Assembly (NCBI RefSeq): GCF_029714425.1
Contig: NZ_CP121668.1
Location: 1,054,001-1,118,000 of the forward strand
Direction of reading: 5' to 3'
From: Bradyrhizobium sp. CB2312
GTDB lineage: Bacteria; Pseudomonadota; Alphaproteobacteria; Rhizobiales; Xanthobacteraceae
Length of the DNA: 64,000 bases
A program made the translations under genes and the position numbers. Below, piece after piece: positions 27,215-36,336 of the stretch (position 1 is its first letter; each line of letters starts with the position of its first letter). The notes under the pieces are model-generated. The model saw only the letters and a list, made by a program, of their open reading frames with translations. It was not told the DNA's origin and made no database searches.

Positions 27215-28558
27215 ATGAACCGTCATTTTGGGCAGCGCGCGGTCGTCATCGGAGCGGGGATGGGCGGATTGTCTGTCGCCGGAGCGCTTTCCTCCGCATT
27301 CAAGGAGGTCATCATTCTCGAACGCGACACGCTGCCGGCCTCGGTCATGTCCCGTGCCGGCGTTCCCCAGGATCGGCATCCGCATCTTCTTCTGGCCGGC
27401 GGGCTCCAGGCGCTCGACTCGCTCTTCCCCGGATACGCGCAGGATCTTGCCGCGGCTGGTGCCGTTCCTGTGAACGTCTTTAAAGACGTCCACTACGAGC
27501 GGCCGGATGTCGGCGCTCTGCCGCGGCGCGATTGCGGGACGTCGCTGCTGTGCGCCTCGCGGCCGCTGATCGAGCACACCTTGCGCCGAAAGGTCGTCGC
27601 GATCGCCAATGTGACGTTGCAATCGCAAAGCCGCGTGACGGAGATTGTGCCGGCTGCGATCCGGCCGATGGTCAAGTTCGAGACCGACGCAGGCGTTGGT
27701 GCCGCGATCGAGGCGGATCTCGTGATCGACGCATCCGGCCGCGGCGCGCCGACCCTTGGCCTGCTCGATGCGCTTGGCTGGGAAAAGCCGCAGGAAACCG
27801 TCGTGGGCGTCGACATCAGCTACACCACCGCGGTTCTCAGGGCTGCGCCGACCTCGTTCAACTGGCTCAATCTCGTCACCTTGCCCGATCCGGCCATCTC
27901 GGCGACAGCCGGGTTGATCATTCCGCTCGAAGGCGGGCGCTGGTTTGCAACAATTTCCCAGCACGGTGCGACGGATCACCCGGAGACCTGGGAGGAGTTT
28001 CTCGCCGTTGCGCGCCAGTTGAACACGCCTGCGATCTACAATGCGATCTACAAGCTGTTGCCGCCCGGTGGCCTCCGGCATTTCGTGCTTGATGCGAGCC
28101 GCTGGCGGCATTTCGAACGGCTCGAGCGGTTGCCGCACGGGATTCTTCCGGTGGCGGACTCGCTGTGCCGGTTCAATCCGGTCTACGGCCAGGGCATGAC
28201 GGTCGCGGCGCGCGAGGCAAAGCTGCTGCACGACATCCTGGGGCGCGTGGCCGGGGAGGAGGATCCGATCGAGGCGCTCCAGGCTGCGTTCATGTCCGAA
28301 GTGGGTACGCTGCTTCAGGCGCCCTGGAACATGGGCGTGAACGCCGATTTCGCCTATCCCACCACGCGCGGCGAGCGCCCGGAGCGTTACGAGGAAAGCC
28401 GGCAGTTCGAGGCCGCTCTATTCCGGGCCGCTGTGGCCGATCCGGTGGTTCAGCGGGCGTTCTCCGATGTCGTGCAACTCATGGAGCCGTTCGACCTGCT
28501 CAACCAGCCCGATATCCGGCAGCGAATCGAGTCTCATTCCCTTGCGCAGAGCGCCTGA
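27215..28558 (+). CDS. FAD-dependent monooxygenase (UbiH/PHBH-like fold)
   Basis: This 447-residue flavoprotein has an N-terminal Rossmann motif VIGAGMGGLSVAGAL with LERD ending strand 2. It has a central DASGRGAPT segment and a C-terminal PVYGQGMTVAAREA that resembles the GD/GQG motif of class A monooxygenases. It has no neighbours that name the substrate. ATG 27215 is preferred because AAGGGA lies 6-7 bases before it, while ATG 27209 has no spacing. A strong terminator follows. Confidence 0.82.
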   Translation: MNRHFGQRAVVIGAGMGGLSVAGALSSAFKEVIILERDTLPASVMSRAGVPQDRHPHLLLAGGLQALDSLFPGYAQDLAAAGAVPVNVFKDVHYERPDVGALPRRDCGTSLLCASRPLIEHTLRRKVVAIANVTLQSQSRVTEIVPAAIRPMVKFETDAGVGAAIEADLVIDASGRGAPTLGLLDALGWEKPQETVVGVDISYTTAVLRAAPTSFNWLNLVTLPDPAISATAGLIIPLEGGRWFATISQHGATDHPETWEEFLAVARQLNTPAIYNAIYKLLPPGGLRHFVLDASRWRHFERLERLPHGILPVADSLCRFNPVYGQGMTVAAREAKLLHDILGRVAGEEDPIEALQAAFMSEVGTLLQAPWNMGVNADFAYPTTRGERPERYEESRQFEAALFRAAVADPVVQRAFSDVVQLMEPFDLLNQPDIRQRIESHSLAQSA

Positions 28559-28572
28559 CGTTCGATGAGACG

Positions 28573-28604
28573 AAGACCCGTCGGCAAGCCGGCGGGTCTT
28601 TTGC
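28573..28604 (+). terminator. Rho-independent terminator after the FAD monooxygenase
   Basis: A 13-bp stem (AAGACCCGTCGGC and its near-complement, with one G-T pair) has a two-base centre and is followed by TTTTGCTTTT. Confidence 0.85.
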
Positions 28605-28658
28605 TTTTGAGGTCGGCAGATCGCACGAATGGCCGGACGTGGTGGACGCTGTATCGGC

Positions 28659-29216
28659 CTACGGATCCAGCTCCGTATCCCAGTAGAGATAGTCCAGCCA
28701 GCTGTCGTGCAGATAGTTCGGCGGGAACAGGCGGCCGTTGCGGTGGAGCTGGTGCACGGTCGGGGCGAACGCGCTTTGGCGCGGAAACATCCTGGCTTGC
28801 GCCGGGGTGAGATTGCCCTTGCGAAGGTTACAGGGCGAGCACGCCGCGACCACGTTCTCCCAGGTGGTCTGGCCGCCTTTGCTGCGCGGGATGATGTGAT
28901 CGAAAGTGAGGTCTTCGGGCGAGCCGCAATATTGGCAGGCGAAACGATCGCGCAGGAAGACGTTGAAACGGGTGAAGGCGGGATGGGTGGTCGGCTTGAC
29001 GAAGGATTTGAGCGAGACGACGCTGGGCAGCTGCATTTGCAGCGTGGGACTTCGAACCGCCTGATCGTAATGCGCGACGATGTTGACGCGGTCGAGGAAC
29101 ACCGCCTTGATCGCGTCTTGCCACGACCACAGAGACAGTGGGTAGTAACTCAGCGGCCGGAAGTCCGCATTCAGGACCAGCACCGGCCAACTGCCTTGCG
29201 AGACATGTGCGTTCAA
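28659..29216 (-). CDS. HNH endonuclease family protein
   Basis: This 185-residue protein has a C-terminal HNH nuclease module: zinc pairs CQYC and CSPC around FDHIIPRSKGG and the asparagine WENVV. The N-terminal half (LVLNADFRPLSYYPLSLW) is the conserved extension of the chromosomal, non-mobile HNH family common in alphaproteobacteria and cyanobacteria, whose role is unsettled but possibly DNA repair. The start is TTG 29216 with a GGGAG site. An inverted repeat lies about 35 bases upstream of the start. Confidence 0.88.
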   Translation of the reverse strand: MNAHVSQGSWPVLVLNADFRPLSYYPLSLWSWQDAIKAVFLDRVNIVAHYDQAVRSPTLQMQLPSVVSLKSFVKPTTHPAFTRFNVFLRDRFACQYCGSPEDLTFDHIIPRSKGGQTTWENVVAACSPCNLRKGNLTPAQARMFPRQSAFAPTVHQLHRNGRLFPPNYLHDSWLDYLYWDTELDP

Positions 29217-29249
29217 GTAACGCTCCCGGCCTCCAATGTACGCTGCGAA

Positions 29250-29278
29250 GCAGCATGTACTGACATACTACATGCAGC
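29250..29278. promoter_or_regulatory. Inverted repeat upstream of the HNH gene
   Basis: The arms GCAGCATGTA and TACATGCAGC are separated by 9 bases and complementary at 9 of 10 positions. It lies 34-62 bases before the start of the HNH gene, where an operator would fit. It does not match the alphaproteobacterial LexA box (GAAC-N7-GAAC). Confidence 0.45.
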
Positions 29279-29421
29279 GTGACGGGATTGTGAAGCCCGT
29301 TGAGCGACTTATTCAGGCGCAAGCAATGCGGCGGCGGGGTGGCAAGCGCTCAAAAACGCCGCGATTCGGGGAGCGGTCATGCGAGGCCGGCCCGGAACCC
29401 CTGATGCGGCTCGCCGACGCC

Positions 29422-30399
29422 TCATTCCCGCACCCGCTCCAGCTTCTGCAGGCAACGCGTGGCGCCTACTACGGCCGGCATCTCCTCGTCCGGAAAGCTG
29501 GTTTTCCAGTTGGTGACGCCGACCTCGCCGACATAGATGTCGCCCCTCGAATCCAGCGCGATGCCGTGCGGGGCCAGGAATTTTCCGCTGGCAACGCCCG
29601 GGCCTTGCTCGCCGCCGAGGCGCGCGATGCGCTTGCCCTGCGCGTCGACGATCGACAGCCGCGGGCCGAGATTTGGCACATTGCGGTTGATGTCGAGGCC
29701 GGGGCCGAGCTCGCCGATGACGAAGGTCGGACTCTTGGCGCCGCCGCAGCAGCACAGCGCGCAGGGCCGGTGCAAATTGTTCCACTGCGTCTCGTACTCG
29801 CCCTCGCCGTTGAACACCTGCACGCGGTGGTTTTCGCGGTCGGCGACATAGACCCAGCCGTCGGCATCGGTCGCGATGTTGTGCACGATGTTGAACTGGC
29901 CGGGATCGGTGCCGGGCTCGCCCCAGCTCTTGATCAGCTTGCCATCGGGCGTGAACTTGTGGACGCGCGCATTGCCATAACCGTCGGAGACGTAGATCTC
30001 GCCTTTCGGCGACAGTGCGGTGTGAGTGCAGCGGTGAAACGGCTCTCCGCTCATGAACGGCGCCGGCTTTGCGGGGATGCCGATCGTCAGCAGCACCTTG
30101 CCGTCGGTCGTGCATTTGCGCACGGTGTGGTCGCCGTCGTCGGTGCAATACAGATTGTCGTCGGCGTCGATATGCAGGCCGTGCGCGCGGGAGAACAGGC
30201 CCTCGCCAAAACTCCGAAGGAAATTGCCCTCGCGGTCGAGCACCACCATCGGATGGGCGCCGCGGTTGAAGACGTAGACGCGGTCCTTGCTGTCGACCGC
30301 GACCGAGGCCACGTCGGTCAGCTGCCAGCCGTCGGGCAGCTTCGCGAAATTGTCGACGACGCGGTAGCGGTGCTCGCCGGTGCCGAGAATGGCTGGCAT
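29422..30399 (-). CDS. NHL-repeat beta-propeller, peptidyl-alpha-hydroxyglycine lyase-like
   Basis: This 325-residue protein is built from six NHL/propeller blades (for example SVAVDSKDRVYVFNRG, GLHIDADDNLYCTDDG, NIATDADGWVYVADREN, GIALDSRGDIYVGEVG). It resembles the lyase domain of peptide-amidating enzymes. No signal peptide is seen. A cysteine cluster CALCCC lies in blade 4-5, which is unusual for a propeller and could bind a metal. A ribosome site GAAGGGA precedes the ATG. It lies downstream of the flavin monooxygenase gene on the same strand, separated by a palindromic repeat. Confidence 0.8.
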   Translation of the reverse strand: MPAILGTGEHRYRVVDNFAKLPDGWQLTDVASVAVDSKDRVYVFNRGAHPMVVLDREGNFLRSFGEGLFSRAHGLHIDADDNLYCTDDGDHTVRKCTTDGKVLLTIGIPAKPAPFMSGEPFHRCTHTALSPKGEIYVSDGYGNARVHKFTPDGKLIKSWGEPGTDPGQFNIVHNIATDADGWVYVADRENHRVQVFNGEGEYETQWNNLHRPCALCCCGGAKSPTFVIGELGPGLDINRNVPNLGPRLSIVDAQGKRIARLGGEQGPGVASGKFLAPHGIALDSRGDIYVGEVGVTNWKTSFPDEEMPAVVGATRCLQKLERVRE

Positions 30400-30448
30400 G
30401 GGTGTCCCTTCCTCTCGCTGTCTCTGTCGTGCTCGTCTGCATCCGCGT

Positions 30449-30528
30449 CGTCATTGCGAGCGCAGCGAAGCAATCCAGAGTATCTCCGCGGTGGGATTCT
30501 GGATTGCTTCGCTACGCTCGCAATGACG
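30449..30528. repeat. Palindromic repeat, family CGTCATTGCGAGCG, copy 1
   Basis: Two near-complementary 31-base arms (30449-30479 and 30498-30528) surround a short centre. A related element is at 51570-51656. It lies in the gap between two minus-strand genes. Confidence 0.88.
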
Positions 30529-30535
30529 GTGCTGC

Positions 30536-32311
30536 TCAAGCCGTGCCGACCTCACGCGCCAAAATCCCTTCCTCGATCGCCTTGATCTGGAGCGCAAGAA
30601 ATTTCGAGTTGATGCGGCACTGCGCGAGGCTGCCGGCGATGAACCACAGCCCGGGCTGCTTGGTGCGCGCATACATGTTGCGCAATTCAAAGCCATCGCC
30701 AAAGCCCCAGACCGGGCCGACGCGGTCGGCGACCGCATCGCCGAACAGTTTTTGCACGAGGTACTCCTGCGGCTTGTAGCCGGTTGAGAGCACGATGAGA
30801 TCGGCGGCAATCATCGTGCCGTCCTTCAACTGCGCGCCGCCGGCCGTAAAGCCCTCGATGTCGTCGAACTGCTTCAGCTTGATCGCGCCCTCGACGATCA
30901 GGTTGGAGCAGCCGACGTTGAAGTAATAGCCGCCGCCGCGGGTGAGGTATTTGAACTGCCAGCCGGTGCCGGCCTCGCCGAAGTCGAGCTTGAAGCCGAC
31001 GCGGGCAAGACCGTCGAGCAGCTCTTTGTCGAGCCGCTTCGACTGCTCGGTCAGCATCACATGGGTCTTCTTCGCGAGCGGCGTCGGCATCGAGGCCGCG
31101 ATCAGGTCGTTGTCCTCGAGCGTGCCTTCATTGTAGGTCGCATAAGCCAGCTGTGCCGACGGCTCGATATTGGTGACGAGTGTGGGCGAGCGCTGCACCA
31201 GCGTCACATCGGCGCCGCTGGAATGAAGATCCTGCGCGATGTCGTGGCCGCTGTTGCCGGTGCCGATGACGATGGCGCGCTTGCCGGTCCAGTTCTCGCC
31301 GTCCTCGTAGCGGCTGGAATGCAGCAGCGTGCCCCTGAAATTATCGAGGGTCGGAATGTCAGGGATATTGGCGATGCCGCTGACGCCGGTCGCCGTGATC
31401 ACGTGGCGTGGATGCATGGTGCGCTTGCTGCCATCGGCGCGCCGCAGCGTCACCGTCCAGTGGCCCTCCGGCTCGTCATAGGCGCCGCCCTCGAATTCGG
31501 TGGCGGTCCAGAAATTCAGCTCCATCGCATCGACGTAAGCTTCGAACCAGTTGGCAAGCTTGTCCTTGGGGATATAGACCGGCCAGTTCGGCGGGAACGG
31601 CATGTAGGGCATATGATTGACCTGCACCTGATTGTGCAGGGTCAGCGCGTGATAGCGCTTGCGCCAATTGTCGCCGATGCGCGACCCGCGATCGACGATC
31701 AGCGTGTCGATCTTGAGCTGCTTCAGCCGTGCCGCGATCGCAAGCCCGGCCTGGCCGCCGCCGACCACCAGCACGGTCGGATCGCGGTCCGCATAGTCGC
31801 GCGAGGCGTTGCGCTGGTCGAGCCAGTTCGGTCCGCGAAAATCGCGCGAATAGGCCTGGCCGCGCGGCCGTGAGGTGCCGAGCTGTTCCTCAAATCCCCT
31901 GAGCTCGTCGAGCGCGGTGAGCAGCGTCCACGCCTTCAGGCGATCGCCGTCGGAGGCATCGAGCACGAGCCGCACGATGCCGCTGCCGCGGCCGAGCGCG
32001 GTCTCGAAATTGAAGATGGCTTCGATGTTGTTGGTGCCGGCGCGCATCACCCAGCGCGGCGCCGCGCGGTTCGGCGCGATTTTGAAGTTGCTGGGAGCCG
32101 CCTTGGCCGCGAGCACGGTCAGAGATTGCGCAACTGCATCGCGTCCAGCGATCGTCTGCAGGTTCCAGCTCAGCGCCAGCACATCGCGCCAGAAACACTC
32201 GGCAACGAAGAAGCGGTCGAGCGCTCCGCGATCCGGCGTTCCCAGCGTGCGCTCGAATTCGTCGAGCCAGGCTTGCGCGGAGGCAGCAATATCCTTCGTA
32301 CGATCCAGCAT
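30536..32311 (-). CDS. Flavin-containing monooxygenase with N-terminal SnoaL/NTF2-like domain
   Basis: This 591-residue protein has an N-terminal NTF2-like domain (about 1-150, with RFFVAECFWRDVLALSW). A two-dinucleotide-binding monooxygenase follows: FAD motif VVGGGQAGLAIAARL near 180, and NADPH motif IVIGTGNSGHDIAQDL near 350. It resembles Baeyer-Villiger or N-hydroxylating monooxygenases, but the substrate is not identifiable. It is transcribed in the same direction as the DUF2855, acyl-CoA synthetase and binding-protein genes, a probable catabolic group. Confidence 0.87.
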   Translation of the reverse strand: MLDRTKDIAASAQAWLDEFERTLGTPDRGALDRFFVAECFWRDVLALSWNLQTIAGRDAVAQSLTVLAAKAAPSNFKIAPNRAAPRWVMRAGTNNIEAIFNFETALGRGSGIVRLVLDASDGDRLKAWTLLTALDELRGFEEQLGTSRPRGQAYSRDFRGPNWLDQRNASRDYADRDPTVLVVGGGQAGLAIAARLKQLKIDTLIVDRGSRIGDNWRKRYHALTLHNQVQVNHMPYMPFPPNWPVYIPKDKLANWFEAYVDAMELNFWTATEFEGGAYDEPEGHWTVTLRRADGSKRTMHPRHVITATGVSGIANIPDIPTLDNFRGTLLHSSRYEDGENWTGKRAIVIGTGNSGHDIAQDLHSSGADVTLVQRSPTLVTNIEPSAQLAYATYNEGTLEDNDLIAASMPTPLAKKTHVMLTEQSKRLDKELLDGLARVGFKLDFGEAGTGWQFKYLTRGGGYYFNVGCSNLIVEGAIKLKQFDDIEGFTAGGAQLKDGTMIAADLIVLSTGYKPQEYLVQKLFGDAVADRVGPVWGFGDGFELRNMYARTKQPGLWFIAGSLAQCRINSKFLALQIKAIEEGILAREVGTA

Positions 32312-32386
32312 GCGCGACCTCGTGGCCGTCTTTGGCGTTTCCCTCGAGAGGAACGCTATACCGGATCAGCCGATGCCAAAAGCGAT

Positions 32387-33472
32387 TTACCCGAGCAGCG
32401 AGAGCATGTGGCCCTGCTCGGGCGGAATGCGCCCCTTCAGCGTGTCGAGATAGACCTGCCGCACGGCGTCCGGACCGCGGCTCTCGGTCACGGTCAGGCG
32501 CCGGTCGAGCGTCGGTGCGAAGCCCGCCCAGGCCCGGCTAAACCGCCGCTCGATGCCGCCCGGGCCCCAGTCCTTGGCGCGTTTGCGGATCGTCTCGGGC
32601 GCGGAGAACCAGCGCGGCTTGGCACCGGGCAGAGCGGCTTCCTCGGCATCGTTGGCGCGGTGCGTCAAGCCGACGCGCATCGAGCATTTCATCTGGTCGC
32701 CAAAATGCCGGTGCAGTTCGGCGCGCAGCGCGCTGTTGCCGGCCATGTCGATGAAGGCGACCGGCGCGTCTGAGGGCAGCGATGTCACGCGGTCATAGGT
32801 GACGATCTCGTCATAGCAGCCGAGCGAGGTGACGAAAGCGGCATTGCCCGATGAGGTCAGCCCGATCACCTTGCGGCCTCGCGCATGCAGGAGATGCGCG
32901 AGCCCGAACGCGGTCTTGCTCGATGCGCTCGAGAGCAGCACGGTGCGCGCGCCAAAATCGTCGTTCTCGGCGAGAAAATCGTCGACCAGGAACGACAGCA
33001 TGAATAGCGGCCGCAGCAGCGCCTGGTAGTCGCCTTGCTTGCCTGCATAGGCGGGATCGCCGCTGACGCGCGCATAGGCGTTGTAGACGGGCGCGACATT
33101 CTGCCGGTGCGCGGCACCGTCGCGCAGGCCGCGCTTGCTGACGTCGGCAGCTTCGATGACGAGATGCGTCGCCATCGGGAAATAGCCGAACAGGCGCTCG
33201 CCGACCGGCACGTTCGGATGCCGCGAGGCGATCACATCGCCGAAGCCCCACACCGGAATATTGCCAAAACCCTTTGGCGCGGGAAACAGCTCCCAATATT
33301 TCACGGTGTCGCCGAGCACGGCATAGGTGGTGTTGTTGGCAGTGAAGGCGAAGCGGTCGACCTTCACCAGCAGCGCATCGTCCGGCAGCGCGTCGGCTGC
33401 GGGAAGCGTCGTTGAGATCGTCTTGCAGTTTTCGAAATCGTCCCGTGCGACGATGAAGTCGGAGGCTGTCAT
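32387..33472 (-). CDS. DUF2855 family protein
   Basis: This 361-residue protein has distant medium-chain reductase character. An N-terminal GroES-like part (FAFTANNTTYAVLGDTVKYW, VPVGERLFGYFPMATH) is followed by a Rossmann-like segment (TVLLSSASSKTAFGLAHLL, KVIGLTSSGNAAFV). The fold suggests an NAD(P)-linked oxidoreductase, but DUF2855 members have no established reaction. It sits between a monooxygenase and an acyl-CoA synthetase on the same strand, which suggests a role in the same oxidation route. Confidence 0.85.
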   Translation of the reverse strand: MTASDFIVARDDFENCKTISTTLPAADALPDDALLVKVDRFAFTANNTTYAVLGDTVKYWELFPAPKGFGNIPVWGFGDVIASRHPNVPVGERLFGYFPMATHLVIEAADVSKRGLRDGAAHRQNVAPVYNAYARVSGDPAYAGKQGDYQALLRPLFMLSFLVDDFLAENDDFGARTVLLSSASSKTAFGLAHLLHARGRKVIGLTSSGNAAFVTSLGCYDEIVTYDRVTSLPSDAPVAFIDMAGNSALRAELHRHFGDQMKCSMRVGLTHRANDAEEAALPGAKPRWFSAPETIRKRAKDWGPGGIERRFSRAWAGFAPTLDRRLTVTESRGPDAVRQVYLDTLKGRIPPEQGHMLSLLG

Positions 33473-33573
33473 GATGTCGATCCCGGCTCATGCCCGTCCC
33501 GGGATCTCAATCGACCACGCGTGCGGGATTTGCAACAGCAACATAGTTTTAAATGCTGTTCGCTCGCCTCCCG

Positions 33574-35088
33574 TTAGGTCCGGTTCGCCCAGTAGGGATC
33601 GCGCAGCTTGCGCTTGAAGATCTTCCCCGTTGCCTCCCGCGGCAGCGCATCCAGGAACTGGACCTCCTTCGGTACTTTGAAGTTTGCCAATCGCTCGCGC
33701 AGGAAGGCCTGCACCGCGGCAGCGGAGAGCTGCGCACCTGTCTCCGGTTCGATGCAGGCGCACAGCCGCTCGCCGAACTCAGCATCCGGGATGCCGAACA
33801 CCGCGCAATCGCGCACGCCGGGCATTGTGATCAGCACGTTCTCGATCTCGGCGGGATAGATGTTGACGCCGCCTGAGATCACCATGTCGCGCTTGCGATC
33901 GCACAGGAACAGATAGCCGTCTTCATCGAGATAGCCGACGTCGCCGACGCTGACGAGGCCGTCGCGTCCCGCCTCGGCCCGCGCCTGCGCCTTGCCGTGA
34001 TAGTCGAAATCCGGCACCGCCGTCTGGCGCATGTAGATCTCGCCGACCTCATTGACGCCGCAGAGGCTGCCGTCGTCGCGAAAAATCTTGACGATGCCGC
34101 CTTCGATGGCGCGGCCGACGGTCCCCGGTTTCTTCAGCGCCTCTTCGGCCGAGTGCCACACCGGAATGCCCGTCTCGGTCGAGCCGAAATATTCGTTGAT
34201 GACCGGTCCCCACCAATCGATCATGGTCCGCTTGATCTCGGAGGGGCAGGGCGCGGCACCGTGCACCACAAAACGCAACGAGGAGAGGTCGTAGCACTGT
34301 CTCACGTCCTCGGGCAGCCGCAGCAACCGGACGAACATGGTCGGCACCATGTGGATATGCGTGACGCGGTGGCGCTCGATCAGTGCCAGCAGCTCCTCGG
34401 CGTCGAACCGCGCCTGGAGGACGATGGTGCAGCCGCTGCGGAACGCCAGCATGCCGTAGGAGTGCGGCGCCGAGTGGTACATCGGGCCGTTGATCAGCAC
34501 GACCTGGTTGTCTCGCGGCTTGATGCCATAGGCGATCGCGCCGACGCGCTCGGAGGCGGCCGCCTGTTCGGGCTGCATCGGCATGCGCCGCACGCCCTTC
34601 GGCATGCCCGTGGTCCCCGACGTGTAGATCATTGCCGCGGCACGGCGCGGCGGGGCCTGATTTTCCGGATGGCCATCGCGCCAGGGGTCCCAATCGGTCA
34701 GTCCCGCCGGGACTTGGGTCAGCTGGGGCGGAACGGCGAAGGTCGCCGCGAGCTCGGGCGGCGTCGCGACGACGAGCAGGCGGACATCCTTGGGCAGGCC
34801 CGCGCGGATCTGCGGCAGCAGATCGGCATGGCAGACCAGGATCTTCGCACCGCTATCCGTCAGGATGTAGCGGACCTCCTCGGCCTTGAGATGCCAGTTG
34901 ATCGGCACCACCGGGCTGCCCAATGCGGCGGAGGCCGCGACCACCTCGAACAGCGCGAAATCGTTGCGCAGCATCATCGCAACCGGTGCGCCTTCGACAA
35001 GGCCAAGGGCGCGGATACCGCTCGCCGCGCGCCTGATACGGGCCTGGATCTCGTCGTAGCCGATCCGGCGTTCACCGCTGATGATCAT
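33574..35088 (-). CDS. AMP-dependent acyl-CoA synthetase
   Basis: This 504-residue adenylate-forming ligase makes acyl-CoA from a carboxylic acid, ATP and CoA. The P-loop-like MIYTSGTTGMPKGV, the A5 motif YFGSTETG, the VGDVGYLDEDGYLFLCDRKRD hinge and the catalytic lysine in TGKIFKRKLRD are present. The ribosome site AAGGGA precedes the ATG. The substrate-binding-protein gene ends 25 bases upstream of it on the same strand, so uptake and activation of one acid are probably coupled. Confidence 0.92.
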   Translation of the reverse strand: MIISGERRIGYDEIQARIRRAASGIRALGLVEGAPVAMMLRNDFALFEVVAASAALGSPVVPINWHLKAEEVRYILTDSGAKILVCHADLLPQIRAGLPKDVRLLVVATPPELAATFAVPPQLTQVPAGLTDWDPWRDGHPENQAPPRRAAAMIYTSGTTGMPKGVRRMPMQPEQAAASERVGAIAYGIKPRDNQVVLINGPMYHSAPHSYGMLAFRSGCTIVLQARFDAEELLALIERHRVTHIHMVPTMFVRLLRLPEDVRQCYDLSSLRFVVHGAAPCPSEIKRTMIDWWGPVINEYFGSTETGIPVWHSAEEALKKPGTVGRAIEGGIVKIFRDDGSLCGVNEVGEIYMRQTAVPDFDYHGKAQARAEAGRDGLVSVGDVGYLDEDGYLFLCDRKRDMVISGGVNIYPAEIENVLITMPGVRDCAVFGIPDAEFGERLCACIEPETGAQLSAAAVQAFLRERLANFKVPKEVQFLDALPREATGKIFKRKLRDPYWANRT

Positions 35089-35113
35089 GGCGTGTCCCTT
35101 TTCGCGCTCGAGT

Positions 35114-36298
35114 CTAGCGATCGTCCAGCACGTCGCCGAACCCGACCCAGCTCTTGCCGTTGAAGCGGCGGAGCTGAAGCTGCTGGAACGGCAGATAGTC
35201 GTCGGGGCCGGTGGTGACAGACATGCCCGGCAGCAGCAGGGGCAGCTTCACCTCCTTGAGCGAAGCGGCCTGGCGCATGATGTTGCCGCGGCTGAAATCA
35301 TCCTTGCACGCCTTCAACACCGTCATCAGCAGTGTCGCATAGTGGTAGCCGGCCGCGTAGTTGGAATTGGAGAGGTCCGCGTTCGGCATGTATTGCTTCA
35401 TGAAGGCAAAGTATTCCTTCACGCCGGGATCGCTGGCCCATTGCGGGTCCATCGTGTCCTTCTGGTTGCTGGACGAGATCAGGCCGACCGCGTTGTCGAG
35501 CCCGGCCGGCTCGAGGAACGAGATCGACGAGGCCGAGGTCGGCACGAAGAGCAGCTCGGGCTTCCAGCCGATCTCGGCCACGCCCTTGACCATCTGCGAG
35601 GTGAACTTGCCGAGCACGACGCCGAACAGCACGTCGGCGCCGGAGGCCTTCAGGGTCGAGAGCTGCGAGCTGATCGTCGGCGCGCTGGTCTCGTAGGTCT
35701 GCTCCGCCACGATCATGCTGGCGGCCTTCTCGCCGAGCGCGCGCTTGAAGCCGGCGACATAGTCTCGGCCGAAATCGTCGTTCTGGGACAGGATGGCGAT
35801 CTTCGCGCCAGGCTTCGTGCGCAGCACGTGCTTGGCATAGACCACGCCCTCGGATTCGTAGGCGGCCATGCCGGGCATGGTCCACGCATATTTCTGCGGA
35901 TCTGCCCATTTCGTCGCGCCCGAGAGCACGAACAGCTGCGGCACCTTCTTGCCGTTGAGGTAGCGCTGCACGGCGCTGTTGGTGGCGGTGCCGAGCGAGC
36001 CGAACATCATCAGCACCTCGTCCTGCTCGACCAGCTTGCGGGTCTGCTCCACCGTCTTCGGCGGCGAGTAGGCGTCGTCCAGCGTGATGAACTTGACCTT
36101 GCGGCCGTTGATGCCGCCCTCGGCATTGACCTTCTCGAAGAACGCCTCCTGCGTCCGTCCGATCGCGCCGAAGCCCGAGGCCGGGCCGCTATAGGGCAGG
36201 GTCTGACCGATCCGGATCTCGTTGCTGCCTTCGGCGCCGGCGGTTCCGGTCGCGAGCGTCAGCAACGACAGGCCGATCAGTGCGGCTGCCAGCTTCAT
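35114..36298 (-). CDS. Branched-chain amino acid-type ABC transporter binding protein
   Basis: This 394-residue periplasmic protein of the Peripla_BP_6 group has a signal peptide cleaved near GTAGA. Its core contains IRIGQTLPYSGPASGFG and MMFGSLGTATNSAVQRYL. No permease or ATPase genes are next to it, so it is an orphan binding protein. In Bradyrhizobium many such orphans bind aromatic or aliphatic acids rather than amino acids, which fits the acyl-CoA synthetase downstream. ATG 36298 starts the signal peptide. Confidence 0.9.
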   Translation of the reverse strand: MKLAAALIGLSLLTLATGTAGAEGSNEIRIGQTLPYSGPASGFGAIGRTQEAFFEKVNAEGGINGRKVKFITLDDAYSPPKTVEQTRKLVEQDEVLMMFGSLGTATNSAVQRYLNGKKVPQLFVLSGATKWADPQKYAWTMPGMAAYESEGVVYAKHVLRTKPGAKIAILSQNDDFGRDYVAGFKRALGEKAASMIVAEQTYETSAPTISSQLSTLKASGADVLFGVVLGKFTSQMVKGVAEIGWKPELLFVPTSASSISFLEPAGLDNAVGLISSSNQKDTMDPQWASDPGVKEYFAFMKQYMPNADLSNSNYAAGYHYATLLMTVLKACKDDFSRGNIMRQAASLKEVKLPLLLPGMSVTTGPDDYLPFQQLQLRRFNGKSWVGFGDVLDDR

Positions 36299-36336
36299 TG
36301 TGTCCTCCCGTTGTTCTTGTCCGTCAGTCTGAGCCG

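Noticed and set aside
25979..28231. Minus-strand open frame of 750 codons spanning the GH1 and FAD monooxygenase genes
   Set aside because: It crosses two real genes and an intergenic gap, and has the composition of antisense high-GC DNA.
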